Source: Vreelandella aquamarina
GTDB lineage: Bacteria > Pseudomonadota > Gammaproteobacteria > Pseudomonadales > Halomonadaceae
DNA: 64,000 nucleotides
NCBI RefSeq assembly: GCF_900110265.1
Contig: NZ_FODB01000005.1
Location: 1 to 64,000 of the forward strand
Direction: 5' to 3'
In this document: positions 7,876 through 16,820 of the stretch, one piece after another
How positions within the stretch are numbered: position 1 is the first letter of the stretch
How the letters are laid out: the number at the start of each line of letters is the position of its first letter
Translations under genes and position numbers: made by a program
The notes under the pieces: model-generated
The model's database searches: none
The model's input: the letters and a program-made list of their open reading frames with translations, nothing else
Told to the model about the DNA's origin: nothing

Positions 7876-8670
7876 TCAGCCGTTGATTCGGCCTGCAAAA
7901 GGCGAAGAGGGGTCGGCACTTTGGCGGCGCGGCATGCGGCCTGCCAAAAACGCATCGCGGCCAGCCTCGACGGCGAGCTTCATGGCGTTGGCCATGCGCA
8001 GCGGGTCGCGGGCGTGGGCAATGGCGCTGTTGAGCAGCACGCCGTCGCAGCCAAGCTCCATGGCCATAGCGGCATCGGAGGCCGTACCAATGCCTGCATC
8101 CACCAGGACCGGCACGCTGCTCTGCTCCACGATCAGGCGGACATTATGCGGGTTTTGAATGCCGTGGCCCGAGCCAATCAATGAGCCCAGCGGCATGATG
8201 GCGCAGCAGCCCATGGCTTCCAGCTCGCGTGCCACAATCGGGTCATCGCTGGTGTACACCATCACGTCGAAACCGTCGGCCAGCAGGGTCTCGGCCGCTT
8301 TGAGCGTCTCGACCACGTTGGGGTAGAGCGTGTGATCGTCGCCGAGCACTTCCAGCTTGACGAGGTTGTGGCCATCCAGCAGTTCGCGGGCCAAGCGGCA
8401 GGTGCGCACGGCATCTTTCGCGTTGTAGCAGCCAGCGGTATTGGGCAGCAGGGTGTACTGCTTGGGCGAGATGACGTCGAGCAGGTTCGGCGCATCGGCA
8501 TCCTGGCCAAGGTTGGTACGGCGCACGGCAAAGGTGACGATTTCGGCACCGCTCTGGGCAATGGCAGCACCGGTTTCGGTAAAGTCTTTGTACTTGCCGG
8601 TACCCACTAACAGGCGGGAGCTAAAATCACGTCCGGCAATGGTGAACGGTGTATCAGTCAGTTGCGTCAT
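7876..8670 (-). CDS. thiG: Thiazole synthase ThiG
   Basis: It builds the thiazole phosphate of thiamine from deoxyxylulose 5-phosphate, dehydroglycine and the thiocarboxylate of ThiS. The protein is a TIM barrel of about 264 residues, showing L-L-V-G-T-G-K-Y (about 23-30), the Schiff-base region V-K-L-E-V, and the phosphate-binding [10 protein letters not shown] segment. The ATG at 8670 is chosen because AAGGAATCGCT precedes it; a GTG seven codons upstream lacks such a site. thiS lies 27 bp upstream and deoxyxylulose 5-phosphate, made by Dxs at 43-45 kb, is its substrate. Confidence 0.95.
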   Translation of the reverse strand: MTQLTDTPFTIAGRDFSSRLLVGTGKYKDFTETGAAIAQSGAEIVTFAVRRTNLGQDADAPNLLDVISPKQYTLLPNTAGCYNAKDAVRTCRLARELLDGHNLVKLEVLGDDHTLYPNVVETLKAAETLLADGFDVMVYTSDDPIVARELEAMGCCAIMPLGSLIGSGHGIQNPHNVRLIVEQSSVPVLVDAGIGTASDAAMAMELGCDGVLLNSAIAHARDPLRMANAMKLAVEAGRDAFLAGRMPRRQSADPSSPFAGRING

Positions 8671-8697
8671 AGCGATTCCTTGAAAAAGCACCGGCAG

Positions 8698-8919
8698 CTA
8701 GCCGCCGCCAATGGCATGGACCACTTCGATCTGGTCGCCTGCGGCCAGCGGGGTCGCGGCCAGTTGGCTCTTGGGCACAATCTGTTCGTTGATTTCGACA
8801 GCGATACGACGCCCGCCCAGGCCAAGCTGCTCGACCAAGTCGGCAGCGGTGAGGCCAGCGGTCATGGCGTAGGGTTCGCCGTTGAGCGTAAGCTGTATCG
8901 ACTCATTGGGGGTAGGCAT
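8698..8919 (-). CDS. thiS: Sulfur carrier protein ThiS
   Basis: This small ubiquitin-like protein of 73 residues carries sulfur as a C-terminal thiocarboxylate to ThiG. It ends in A-I-G-G-G, giving the required terminal Gly-Gly, and shows I-A-V-E-I-N-E-Q-I-V-P-K, typical of the family. I take the ATG at 8919; a TTG ten codons upstream is also possible. It is directly upstream of thiG. I see no TPP riboswitch before it. Confidence 0.92.
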   Translation of the reverse strand: MPTPNESIQLTLNGEPYAMTAGLTAADLVEQLGLGGRRIAVEINEQIVPKSQLAATPLAAGDQIEVVHAIGGG

Positions 8920-9061
8920 AAACAGTAAGCACCCTGGTGGATGAGGCAAAACGGCCTCTATTGTAGCGGTTTCGACCCGTGCAAGGTATGCAGCGGGGTG
9001 AATATCTCAATGATTAACGGGGTGGCGATGCGCCGCCAACATAGGTGAAAAGGAGTCAGGC

Positions 9062-9442
9062 GTGCAGCGAATCGACAAGCTGTGGTGGTGTGTGGTGGCG
9101 CTTTTAGGGGCAACCATGGTGATGCTGGGGGCTTACGCCGCCCACGGGTTGGCGGCACGCACCAGCGCTGCCATGGTGGATATCGTAGAAACCGGCGTGC
9201 GCTACCAAGCGTGGCACACGCTGGCCATGCTGGCGGTGCTTGCTTGGCGCAGCCAACGTCCGCTCCCCGGTCAGCAGGTCGTACTCGCCTTATGGGTGTT
9301 AGGTGTACTGGCCTTTGCCGGTTCGCTCTACCTGATGGCGCTGGCCGGGTTGAGCGTAGGTATCGTGACGCCGATCGGCGGACTGCTGCTGATGGCCGGT
9401 TGGCTGGCCCTGGGCGTCACGGCGCTGCTAAGCCGCTCTTAA
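9062..9442 (+). CDS. DUF423 family membrane protein
   Basis: A 126-residue protein with four predicted transmembrane helices and the family pattern G-A-Y-A-A-H-G-L near residues 19-26 and Y-Q-A-W-H-T-L near residue 50. The family (YgdD in E. coli) has no established function. The start is GTG with AAAGGAG nine bases upstream; no ATG is suitably placed. It is divergent from thiS and convergent with the glutaredoxin-fusion gene 6 bp downstream. Confidence 0.85.
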   Translation: MQRIDKLWWCVVALLGATMVMLGAYAAHGLAARTSAAMVDIVETGVRYQAWHTLAMLAVLAWRSQRPLPGQQVVLALWVLGVLAFAGSLYLMALAGLSVGIVTPIGGLLLMAGWLALGVTALLSRS

Positions 9443-9448
9443 TCGACG

Positions 9449-10204
9449 CTAGCCCAGTAGCATGCGCAGCGGCATCCACAGGCCCATGCCGATCATCACC
9501 AGGTTTTCGGTGAGCGACACAAAGCCGAGCGGTACGTTGCTGTTGCCACCCACGCAGGCGCACTTGAGTTCGCGCTTATCGATGTAAACCGCTTTGAAGA
9601 CTGATACCGCGCCCACGGTGCCGACGAATAGCGCCAGCGGCGCGGCTACCCAAATCAGTGTACCAGCCAGCATCAACAGCCCGGCGGCGGTTTCGGCGTA
9701 GGGGTAAACGTAGCTATAGGGCACGTAGCGCTGGGCGAGCAGGTCGTAGTTGAGAAACATGGTGCTGAAGCTTTCGATATCCTGCAGCTTCTGCAGGCCC
9801 AGCAGCACCATCGCGGTCGCTACGGCAAACTCTGGCATGCGCGCCGTGAGCAGCGTGCCCTGGGTCGTCCAGCTCATCGCCAGGCCTATCAATAGCGCGA
9901 TGGCAAAAATGGCCAGCACCGGGCGGTAGGTAGTCTCTTTGGCATTGGGAACGCTCATCCCTAGATGCTCACGCAGCTCTTCGTAGCCGCCGATACGTTG
10001 GTTATCTATGTACACCTGTGGCGTGGTATCGACGTTCTCCTGCTCCTTGAACGCGTCGATCTCCTCACGAGAGGTGAGGGTGTGGTCATCCACCGCGTAG
10101 CCTTTGCGCCTGAGCAGGTCGACGGTCTTCAAGCCGAACGGGCACATGTGCTCGGCGGTTTTCATCCGATACACCTGTGCGGTGTGGTGGGTCGTTGCTG
10201 CCAT
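9449..10204 (-). CDS. Glutaredoxin domain fused to MauE/DoxX-like membrane domain
   Basis: The 251-residue protein joins a glutaredoxin-like domain (about 1-85) with active site C-P-F-G to a four-helix MauE/DoxX-like domain (about 100-251). The C-P-F-G site lacks the second cysteine, like monothiol glutaredoxins. T-T-P-Q-V-Y-I-D and R-I-G-G-Y-E-E-L mark the cis-proline and glutathione-binding parts. Between the later helices is E-L-K-C-A-C-V-G-G, a cysteine motif typical of MauE-type redox membrane proteins. It may pass thiol electrons across the membrane. The ATG at 10204 sits six bases after AGGAGG. Its promoter is a MerR/CueR-type element pointing away from the DUF411 gene, so both are probably metal-induced. 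The physiological substrate is unknown. Confidence 0.82.
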   Translation of the reverse strand: MAATTHHTAQVYRMKTAEHMCPFGLKTVDLLRRKGYAVDDHTLTSREEIDAFKEQENVDTTPQVYIDNQRIGGYEELREHLGMSVPNAKETTYRPVLAIFAIALLIGLAMSWTTQGTLLTARMPEFAVATAMVLLGLQKLQDIESFSTMFLNYDLLAQRYVPYSYVYPYAETAAGLLMLAGTLIWVAAPLALFVGTVGAVSVFKAVYIDKRELKCACVGGNSNVPLGFVSLTENLVMIGMGLWMPLRMLLG

Positions 10205-10245
10205 CATCAGCCTCCTTGTCGTCTTACGATCAACGTCCAACCTTT

Positions 10246-10276
10246 AGCGTAGAACCTGGTGCCGCCCATAGGTCAA
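10246..10276 (-). promoter_or_regulatory. CueR/MerR-type promoter for the glutaredoxin-MauE gene
   Basis: On the minus strand, -35 TTGACC is followed after 19 bp by TACGCT. The long spacer holds an inverted repeat starting ACCTATGGG and ending CCAGGT. An over-long spacer with a central dyad is the signature of promoters activated by MerR-family metal sensors. ACCT...AGGT ends fit CueR-like copper sensors. Confidence 0.65.
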
Positions 10277-10305
10277 ATAACCGGGCTGATGCTGCTGCAG
10301 CGGGC

Positions 10306-10337
10306 TTGACCTATGGGCAACCCCTAGGTTGTAAGCT
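10306..10337 (+). promoter_or_regulatory. CueR/MerR-type promoter for the DUF411 gene
   Basis: TTGACC (10306-10311) is followed by a 21-bp dyad from 10309 (ACCTATGGG, CAA, CCCCTAGGT) and a -10 candidate TAAGCT (10332-10337), giving a 19-20 bp spacer. The 12 bases TTGACCTATGGG are identical in the divergent promoter at 10276-10265. No merR/cueR gene is in the window. Confidence 0.7.
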
Positions 10338-10369
10338 TTATAACAGAGACCATTTAACAGGAGATACAT

Positions 10370-10810
10370 ATGAAACGTAACGCCACGGCGCTCTTGGTAT
10401 CCGGTGCACTGATGTTTGGTGCCGCAACAGCCCAAGCGGCGCTGCCGGATGAGGCGACGCTGTATAAAAACCCGCAATGCGGCTGCTGCGATGAGTACGC
10501 GCGTCATCTTGAAGCGCTGGGCGTAGACGTCACCATTATTGATGACGTCGAGCTGGGTGATATCAAACAGCAGGCGGGCGTGCCTTACGGCATGGGCTCT
10601 TGCCACACCATTGAGATAGGCAACTATTGGATTGAAGGACACGTGCCGATGGAAGCGGTTGAGGCACTGTTTGAACAGCAACCGGATGTCGATGGCATCG
10701 GCTTAGCCGGTATGCCAATTGGCACACCGGGCATGCCTGGGCCCCAAAGCGAGCCTTACAACGTTTACCTATTCAGCGATCAAGACGCCCAGCCGTTTAT
10801 GACGCTGTAG
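10370..10810 (+). CDS. DUF411 periplasmic metal-binding protein
   Basis: The 146-residue protein has a signal peptide ending near A-Q-A-A (residues 20-23). The mature part begins with the family motif Y-K-N-P-Q-C-G-C-C-x2-Y, a thioredoxin-like start with a C-x-C-C cluster, and continues with P-Y-G-M-G-S-C-H-T near residue 78 and E-G-H-V-P near 92. DUF411 proteins occur beside copper-resistance genes and are thought to bind copper in the periplasm. The ATG follows CAGGAGATACAT. Its MerR-type promoter and the shared element with the divergent redox gene support a copper or related metal response. Confidence 0.88.
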   Translation: MKRNATALLVSGALMFGAATAQAALPDEATLYKNPQCGCCDEYARHLEALGVDVTIIDDVELGDIKQQAGVPYGMGSCHTIEIGNYWIEGHVPMEAVEALFEQQPDVDGIGLAGMPIGTPGMPGPQSEPYNVYLFSDQDAQPFMTL

Positions 10811-10991
10811 GCGAAGAAGCGCCGTTGCGTCGCGCAAACTCTGCTGCGGGTGCTGGCTTGCCAAAATAGTAGCCTTGATACACATGGCATCCTAAGCGAA
10901 CCAGCACCGTGCACTGGTCGGCAGTTTCCGTGCCTTCGGCAATCACGTCTAATCCCAGGCTCTCTGCTAGGGCGATAATGGTGGCGGCTGC
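10797..10991 (-). pseudogene. Remnant of an EAL-domain c-di-GMP phosphodiesterase (C-terminal end)
   Basis: About 65 codons read I-I-A-L-A-E-S-L-G-L, then A-E-G-T-E-T, then L-G-C-x-V-Y-Q-G-Y-Y-F-G-K-P, the last quarter of an EAL domain. The catalytic E-A-L segment and everything before it are missing, and upstream codons in this frame resemble nothing. The remnant therefore cannot be an active phosphodiesterase. Its last codons overlap the end of the DUF411 gene on the other strand. Confidence 0.75.
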
Positions 10992-11105
10992 CAGGTGGCT
11001 GTGGCGGGGTTTGTGCAGCGTTTCCTTAACGCCACCGGTATTCGCGTACGGGACTACCCGATGACGCTGGATCGGCTGATCGACCAGCTCCCCAAAGTGA
11101 GTTGA
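10992..11105 (+). pseudogene. Possible C-terminal remnant of another gene (molybdopterin-oxidoreductase-like tail)
   Basis: Directly abutting the EAL remnant, but on the plus strand, 37 codons run open to a TGA at 11103 and read F-V-Q-R-F-L-N-A-T-G-I-R-V-R-D-Y-P-M-T followed by a short tail. This resembles the end of xanthine dehydrogenase/aldehyde oxidase-type large subunits, but the stretch is short and I am not sure. No start codon context exists. If real, it marks a deletion junction at about 10991. Confidence 0.3.
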
Positions 11106-11142
11106 GCGCGTTAAAGCGTGAACGACCGCGCTGTTCGGCTGC

Positions 11143-11559
11143 CTAGAGTTTATCCGGCAGCGCATAGCTGGCGGTGACATGCACCACGGGGCGCGTGTCA
11201 TCGCTGGCGGAGAAAATCTGTACTTCGCCCACCGCCAGGCGGCGGCCCAGCTTAATCAGCTTGGCGTGGGCGATAATATCGTGATCGCCGGAGGCTGCGC
11301 GTAGAAAGTGGCAGTTTAAATCGCTGGTCACGGCCATCGCTTCGGGGCCTATTTGGGCGAGTATCGCCACGTACAGCGCCACATCCGCAAAGCCCATCAT
11401 GGTAGGGCCTGACACGCGGGGGCCAGGGCGCAGGTGCTCATGGCCAATGTGTAGGCGCATGGTGGCGCACATCTCTCCAACGCTCACTATCTTGCCCATC
11501 CGCTGGGGAAAGACTTCATCTAAAAAGTGCTCAATCTGCTCGGCGGTCATCACGGTCAT
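11143..11559 (-). CDS. PaaI-like hotdog-fold thioesterase
   Basis: The 138-residue protein has the single hotdog domain of the PaaI/4-hydroxybenzoyl-CoA thioesterase group. It shows R-L-H-I-G-H-E-H-L-R-P-G-P near 34-46, followed by S-G-P-T-M-M-G-F-A-D near 50-59; the acid in the latter is the expected catalytic residue of the long helix. Such enzymes hydrolyse acyl-CoA thioesters. The start has two in-frame ATGs three codons apart. It stands alone, between decayed DNA and the glcB terminator. Confidence 0.8.
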   Translation of the reverse strand: MTVMTAEQIEHFLDEVFPQRMGKIVSVGEMCATMRLHIGHEHLRPGPRVSGPTMMGFADVALYVAILAQIGPEAMAVTSDLNCHFLRAASGDHDIIAHAKLIKLGRRLAVGEVQIFSASDDTRPVVHVTASYALPDKL

Positions 11560-11751
11560 TGTTGTTATTCACTCTGACAGGCTGGGGATCTGCTGCCAGT
11601 AGGTCGCCAAGAGGGCGCTGTGAACCCATCCCTGGGCGCTACTTATGCCATCCTTGGCATAAGACCCTCTCGGCAACCTACTGCCAGCGCATTAAATTGT
11701 CGCGTAGCTTGCTGTGTGTTTCTTTTACGTCAACGTAAGGCTAGCATAAAT

Positions 11752-11782
11752 AAAAAAGCCCCAAGGCGCGAGCCTTAGGGCT
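11752..11782 (-). terminator. Terminator of glcB
   Basis: On the minus strand AGCCCTAAGGC pairs with GCCTTGGGGCT (one mismatch) around TCGC, followed by six T. It lies 22 bp after the glcB stop. Confidence 0.85.
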
Positions 11783-11804
11783 GGGGGCTATTAAGCGATA
11801 GGGC

Positions 11805-13979
11805 TTACTTAGCCTTATGTACCTGACGCCATGCGTGCAGGAGCGGCTCGGTGTAGCCAGACGGCTGTACGCGACCTTTGAATACCAGGTCAGAGGCGGC
11901 TTTGAACGCGGTAGAGCTTTCAAAGTCGGCGCTCATGGCCGTGTAAGTGGGGTCGCCAGCGTTCTGCTCGTCAACTACTTTCGCCATACGCTTGAGGGTT
12001 TCCTCAACGCGGGGTGCATCAACGATGCCGTGGTGCAGCCAGTTGGCAATGTGCTGGCTTGAGATACGCAGCGTGGCACGGTCTTCCATCAGGCCAACGT
12101 TGTGAATATCCGGCACCTTGGAGCAGCCGACGCCGTGTTCCACCCAGCGCACGACGTAACCCAGAATACCCTGGCAGTTGTTATCCAGCTCTTGCTGAAT
12201 CTCTTCATCCGACCAGTTGGGGTTTTCCGCTACCGGCACGGTGAGCAGGTCATCCAGGAAGTCCGGCTCGCCCTGGGCTTCCAGCTCGCGCTGAACGTCG
12301 TTCACGTTTACTTGGTGGTAGTGTAGCGCGTGCAGGGTCGCCGCTGTGGGGGAAGGGACCCACGCCGTGTTGGCACCGGCTTTCGGGTGGCCAATCTTCT
12401 GCTCCAGCATGCTGTGCATCAAATCGGGCATGGCCCACATGCCTTTACCAATCTGGGCGCGGCCGCGCAGGCCACAGGCCAAACCGACCTGCACGTTGTT
12501 TTTCTCGTAGGCAGTGATCCACGCGGCGCTCTTCATATCGCCTTTGCGAACCATCGGGCCTGCTTCCATGGCGGTGTGCATCTCATCGCCGGTACGATCC
12601 AGGAAGCCGGTGTTGATGAATACCACGCGCGAGGTGGCTTCGGCAATACATGCCTTGAGGTTGACCGTGGTGCGACGCTCTTCGTCCATGATGCCCATTT
12701 TCAGGGTGTCACGGCTCATGCCGAGAATGTCTTCCACGCGGCCAAATAGCTCGTTAGCGAAGGCGACTTCTTTAGGGCCGTGCATCTTCGGCTTGACGAT
12801 ATACACCGAGCCTGCACGGGAGTTGCGCGGCTGGTCGGCGTCTTTCTTCAGGTCGTGCAGGGCCAGCAGCGAAGTCACCACCGCGTCCAGAATGCCTTCC
12901 GGCAGCTCGTTGCCGTTTTCGTCCAGAATCGCCGGGGTGGTCATCAGATGACCCACGTTGCGCACGAACATCAGCGAACGGCCCGGCAGCGTGACGGTGT
13001 TGCCGTCAGTGGTTTGCCAAGTGCGGTCGGCGTGCAGCTTACGGGTGAAGGTTTTGCCGCCTTTCTCGATGGTCTCTTCCAGGTCACCCTTCATCAGGCC
13101 GAGCCAGTTGCTGTACACACCGACTTTATCTTCAGAATCCACCGCCGCAACGGAGTCTTCGCAATCCATGATGGCGGTCAGCGCGGCTTCAACCACGACG
13201 TCTTTGACGTGTGCCGGGTCGGTCTTGCCGATGGGGTGGCTGGCGTCGATCTGGATTTCCAGGTGCAGGCCGTTGTTGGCCAGCAGAATCGATTCGGGGG
13301 CGGAAGCATCACCGTTAAAACCAATCAGCTTACCGGAGTCTTTTAGGCCGGTTTCACGGCCGCCTTCCAGACTGACGACCAAGTGGCCGTCGCGGATGGT
13401 GTACTTCACGGCATCCCGGTGCGAGCCAGTGGCCAGCGGGGCGGCACGGTCCAGCACGCCACGGGCGTAAGCGATGACTTTTTCGCCGCGTTTCGGGTTG
13501 AAGCTGGTGCCTTTTTCCGCGCCGTCCTCTTCGGAGATGGCGTCGGTGCCATACAGCGCGTCGTACAGGCTGCCCCAGCGGGCGTTGGCCGCGTTCAGGG
13601 CGTAGCGGGCGTTGCTCACCGGCACCACCAGCTGCGGGCCTGCTTGCGTGGCGACTTCGCGGTCAACATTGGCCGTGGTGGCTTTCACGCTATTTGGCGC
13701 GTCTACCAAGTAACCCACTTCTTTCAGGAAGCTGCGGTAGGCGGGCATGTCGCTGACCGGGCCGGGGTTTTCCCGATGCCAGGCGTCCAGCTTCTCTTGC
13801 AGCGTGTCGCGCTCTTCGAGCAGCTGGCGGTTTTTTGGGGTCAAATCGTGGAACAGAGCATCGACACCGGCCCAGAAGGCGCTTTCGTCGACGCCGGTGC
13901 CCGGCAGAGCCTGCTCGTTGATGAAACGATCTAGGTCGGCTGCCACCTGTAAACGGTGACGCGTGATACGCTCGCTCAT
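11805..13979 (-). CDS. glcB: Malate synthase G
   Basis: It condenses glyoxylate with acetyl-CoA to malate, letting cells grow on acetate or glycolate. The 724-residue length fits the single-chain G isoform (about 723) and not the shorter A form. Recognisable segments include [12 protein letters not shown] near residue 270, [14 protein letters not shown] near 340 and G-M-W-A-M-P-D near 540. I use the ATG at 13979, which has AGGAGAA seven bases upstream; an open frame extends 27 codons further without support. It is a single-gene unit with its own terminator. No isocitrate lyase is in the window. Confidence 0.96.
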   Translation of the reverse strand: MSERITRHRLQVAADLDRFINEQALPGTGVDESAFWAGVDALFHDLTPKNRQLLEERDTLQEKLDAWHRENPGPVSDMPAYRSFLKEVGYLVDAPNSVKATTANVDREVATQAGPQLVVPVSNARYALNAANARWGSLYDALYGTDAISEEDGAEKGTSFNPKRGEKVIAYARGVLDRAAPLATGSHRDAVKYTIRDGHLVVSLEGGRETGLKDSGKLIGFNGDASAPESILLANNGLHLEIQIDASHPIGKTDPAHVKDVVVEAALTAIMDCEDSVAAVDSEDKVGVYSNWLGLMKGDLEETIEKGGKTFTRKLHADRTWQTTDGNTVTLPGRSLMFVRNVGHLMTTPAILDENGNELPEGILDAVVTSLLALHDLKKDADQPRNSRAGSVYIVKPKMHGPKEVAFANELFGRVEDILGMSRDTLKMGIMDEERRTTVNLKACIAEATSRVVFINTGFLDRTGDEMHTAMEAGPMVRKGDMKSAAWITAYEKNNVQVGLACGLRGRAQIGKGMWAMPDLMHSMLEQKIGHPKAGANTAWVPSPTAATLHALHYHQVNVNDVQRELEAQGEPDFLDDLLTVPVAENPNWSDEEIQQELDNNCQGILGYVVRWVEHGVGCSKVPDIHNVGLMEDRATLRISSQHIANWLHHGIVDAPRVEETLKRMAKVVDEQNAGDPTYTAMSADFESSTAFKAASDLVFKGRVQPSGYTEPLLHAWRQVHKAK

Positions 13980-14198
13980 GGGGTTCTCCTGTGAAGGTGC
14001 CCGTGGTTGGTTTGAGTGCCACGGTTCGGGTGAAGGGTGATTTATGGAAAATACTTCCACACCTGCGTTGGCATGTAAACAGCGTAGACCCTAAAGCGTT
14101 AAAATGCTCGACCAAATGATAAGAGCGGGCGGCACCGCCGCTGTTATTTTGTGCTGTTACTCAGTCCATGGAAGTGTGGTGTTCACGGAGAGATGTCA

Positions 14199-15182
14199 AT
14201 GCATAATTTCCAGCACTTGGAAGACCTGTTCCGGCAGGCGCAAGGGGAGTCGTCGCTCTCCCGCTTGGCGCCAGGCGATGCGCTAACGGACGCTGTGCAT
14301 GACTACTTTCGCCACTACGGTCTAGAGGCGCTGCTCAACGACACTAGCGAAGTGCATGCTGGATTCGTCGATACCGGACGGTTCGCGCTGTGGTGCCAAG
14401 TGTGGAGTCCCCCCGAGCCTACCGGCACCGCCTTTGTCATTCATGGCTATTTCGATCATTTGGGCCTGTACCGCCACCTGCTCAGTTGCCTGCTGGCCAA
14501 AGGCTGGCGCGTGGTGCTGTGGGATTTGCCCGGCCACGGGCTTTCCAGCGGCCCCCGGGCGGAAATTGAGGACTTCGATGACTACCAGCACTGCTTGGCG
14601 CACCTGCAAGAGACGCTGCAAACTCTCGGCATGGCACCGGAACCGTGGCTGGGCGTTGGCCAAAGCACCGGCGCGGCGATTCTCGCCACCGATGCGCTCA
14701 CCCGTCGCGACACGGCCGGCTGGGCTGGCATTGTGCTGCTGGCCCCGCTGGTGCGCCCCTGGCGCTGGAGCCAAGCCAGCTGGCTGCATTTAATCGCCAG
14801 CCCCTTTGTCAAAGAGCTGCCGCGCAAGTATCGTCCCAACTCCACCGATGAAGCGTTCACCGCCTTTCTACGCGACCAGGACCCGCTACAGCCCGAGCGC
14901 TTGAGCGTGGCCTGGATCACGGCCATGCGCCGTTGGATGCCGCGCCTGTTAGCGCTTGAGCCCAACCCGCTGCCCACGCTGATTCTGCAGGGCGAGCAGG
15001 ACCTCACCGTGGATTGGGAGTGGAACCTGGCCATCCTGGCGGAAAAATTCCCCAACGCGGAGATTCACCGCCACCCGGAGGCGCGCCACCACTTGGTGAA
15101 CGAAGCAGATCCTATCCGTGAAGTACTGTTTGAAGCGCTGGATAATTTTGTCGATGGGGTTGTCGAGAGTGCTCACCGATAG
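14199..15182 (+). CDS. Alpha/beta hydrolase (serine aminopeptidase S33 / monoacylglycerol-lipase-like)
   Basis: The 327-residue protein shows the alpha/beta-hydrolase layout: F-V-I-H-G-Y-F-D-H (oxyanion region, near 82), D-L-P-G-H-G-L-S-S-G (near 110), the nucleophile elbow G-Q-S-T-G (near 157), L-Q-G-E-Q-D-L-T-V (acid, near 265) and A-R-H-H-L (histidine, near 296). The H-G-Y-x-E/D-H and P-G-H-G-x-S-x-G motifs are those of lysophospholipase and monoacylglycerol lipase relatives. The ATG at 14199 has GGAGAG at good spacing; one two codons earlier is too close to it. The stop overlaps a 10-bp inverted repeat (15172-15205) that may act as terminator. Confidence 0.82.
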   Translation: MHNFQHLEDLFRQAQGESSLSRLAPGDALTDAVHDYFRHYGLEALLNDTSEVHAGFVDTGRFALWCQVWSPPEPTGTAFVIHGYFDHLGLYRHLLSCLLAKGWRVVLWDLPGHGLSSGPRAEIEDFDDYQHCLAHLQETLQTLGMAPEPWLGVGQSTGAAILATDALTRRDTAGWAGIVLLAPLVRPWRWSQASWLHLIASPFVKELPRKYRPNSTDEAFTAFLRDQDPLQPERLSVAWITAMRRWMPRLLALEPNPLPTLILQGEQDLTVDWEWNLAILAEKFPNAEIHRHPEARHHLVNEADPIREVLFEALDNFVDGVVESAHR

Positions 15183-15288
15183 GTTTCGTCAACGATATCG
15201 GTGAGAGGTCTGTCTAAACGTTACGAGCACGAAATGAACGCCGCTGAGCATTCATTCCGTGCTTCACCGACCTATGTTCACACTCATC

Positions 15289-16602
15289 TTACTGGGCGTT
15301 CAGAAAGTCCTCTACATCGAGCAGTATCAGCTCATTATCATCCGCTTGCCCCTGCTGGCGTCCAATCGAGAACGGATAGTTATTATCGTTGGCGACTACG
15401 ATGGTGCGCTCATCGACGCGATCAACGTTCTCAATGGTGACGAAGGGGAAATTAAAGGTGCCGTCGATCGTGCCTCTCGGCGCAAGGCCCTCTGGATCCT
15501 GGATGTCCATCAAATCGATATAGGCGATTTTCTCAAGCACGCCCTGCTCGTCCTTACGTTCGAGATCAATGAGATAGATACGTTTGAATTCGGCGGGGTT
15601 CTCTGCCCACGCTTCTCGCGGATCGCCCTGGCGACCATCACGCTCGATGATTAGGCCGCGGGTGCCACCGATAAGATTGAAATCGCCGATGGCGTGACCC
15701 GCTGATTCCAATGGGTAATAGCGGGTGGTGTCGCCCCATTCGCCGGTGTCAGTGTCGAGTTCGAACATTCTCAAGACGGGAGTGCCATTGATGGTTTCCG
15801 GGGCATTGGCGGTGCTGTCCCAGATCGGCTTTTCCAACAGCGGATAGAGGGTCGTTTGATCTTCGGAGAGCGCCATGCCCTCATAACCGCCGGAGCGAAA
15901 CACCACCACATCCTCAGCGAGAGGTGCGCCGGGATTTGGGGTGAGGGCAAAGGCATTGTCAGGGGAGCGCAGCGGCGTGCCGTTGGGGTCTGTGGCCAGC
16001 ACCTGAAGCACTTCGCCTTCGCTATCGACCTGGATGATCCAGGGGCCGAATTCATCGCCAATCCAGTAGTTATCGCCCACTGGCTGTATCGATTCGATAT
16101 CGAAATCAGCGCCGGTTAAAAAACGACCTGGCGTGGCTTCATTCATAATCGGGAAGGGGACTCGGCGGTTTGGGTCCGATAGTCGAACGGTCTTTTCGAT
16201 GGCGACGCGGCCGGTGTCCCAGTCGGGCTTGATGATGTTAAACATCAGAATGACGTCGGAGGAGTTCGCTTTGGAGCCAAAGCCGTTATCGGTTAAGACC
16301 AAGAAACGGTCATCGCCCAGCGAGCGAATGCCTGAAAAACCCTGCAGTGGCTGGCTGGGGAACGGAAGCGCTAGCCCCGTGGCTTGAACGGTGGTGTAGA
16401 GTTGCTCAGCGCGTCCCTCTTGGGCGGTAAAGCGGCCAGAGACGTTGTAGTGCTCAGGGGCGCCGGCCGGAGCCGCCACAAAGGTGCTGCCGGGCAGCTG
16501 GGCATGACCGGTTAAGGTGGCGGGAAAGACTGCTTGAGCGTTTGCCGTGCCGGTAAGCGCAAAGAGAGTAGTAAGGGCAGTGGCTAGTGCTGGCTTTATC
16601 AT
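15289..16602 (-). CDS. Secreted esterase-like activity of phytase family protein
   Basis: The 437-residue protein has a signal peptide (cleavage near A-N-A-Q, residues 20-23) and a single large beta-propeller-like domain of the esterase-like phytase family: G-F-S-G-I-R-S-L, F-L-V-L-T-D-N-G-F-G near residue 105, and Y-W-I-G-D-E-F-G-P near residue 180. Family members have been linked to phosphate release but most are uncharacterised. A Pho-box-like direct repeat lies 71-88 bp upstream, which supports induction by phosphate shortage. An imperfect inverted repeat (about 15226-15262) follows the gene and may terminate it. Confidence 0.82.
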   Translation of the reverse strand: MIKPALATALTTLFALTGTANAQAVFPATLTGHAQLPGSTFVAAPAGAPEHYNVSGRFTAQEGRAEQLYTTVQATGLALPFPSQPLQGFSGIRSLGDDRFLVLTDNGFGSKANSSDVILMFNIIKPDWDTGRVAIEKTVRLSDPNRRVPFPIMNEATPGRFLTGADFDIESIQPVGDNYWIGDEFGPWIIQVDSEGEVLQVLATDPNGTPLRSPDNAFALTPNPGAPLAEDVVVFRSGGYEGMALSEDQTTLYPLLEKPIWDSTANAPETINGTPVLRMFELDTDTGEWGDTTRYYPLESAGHAIGDFNLIGGTRGLIIERDGRQGDPREAWAENPAEFKRIYLIDLERKDEQGVLEKIAYIDLMDIQDPEGLAPRGTIDGTFNFPFVTIENVDRVDERTIVVANDNNYPFSIGRQQGQADDNELILLDVEDFLNAQ

Positions 16603-16672
16603 TGCTATCTCACCATTTTAGACGAGGAGTGGTTGGGGCTGGTTCAGCTTTCGATGATTCTCCTCGGCAATG

Positions 16673-16690
16673 GTGACGATTGGGTGACAA
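16673..16690 (-). promoter_or_regulatory. Pho box (PhoB site) upstream of the phytase-like gene
   Basis: Minus-strand TTGTCAC and TCGTCAC are spaced 11 bp start to start with CCAA between them, as in the two-repeat PhoB site (CTGTCAT-like, 7+4+7). Each matches five of seven positions. Confidence 0.5.
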
Positions 16691-16820
16691 TCAGCAGACG
16701 TTTCAGTGGCTGTTAGTGTCCAGCGTGAGCCTGTCCGTTAATAAGCCAAAAACGCCTTGCCTATCAGGCGTAAATGCTAAATGGTTGAGTCTTTAAAGTA
16801 CGTTACGGAAGGGGAGGAAA

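Noticed and set aside
8920-9061. Possible TPP riboswitch before thiS
   Set aside because: None of the conserved CUGAGA or ACYYGA-type elements are present in the gap.
10992-11201. N-terminal part of a 134-codon minus-strand frame ahead of the EAL remnant
   Set aside because: Only the last 65 codons resemble EAL; the earlier codons match nothing and overlap the thioesterase gene end.
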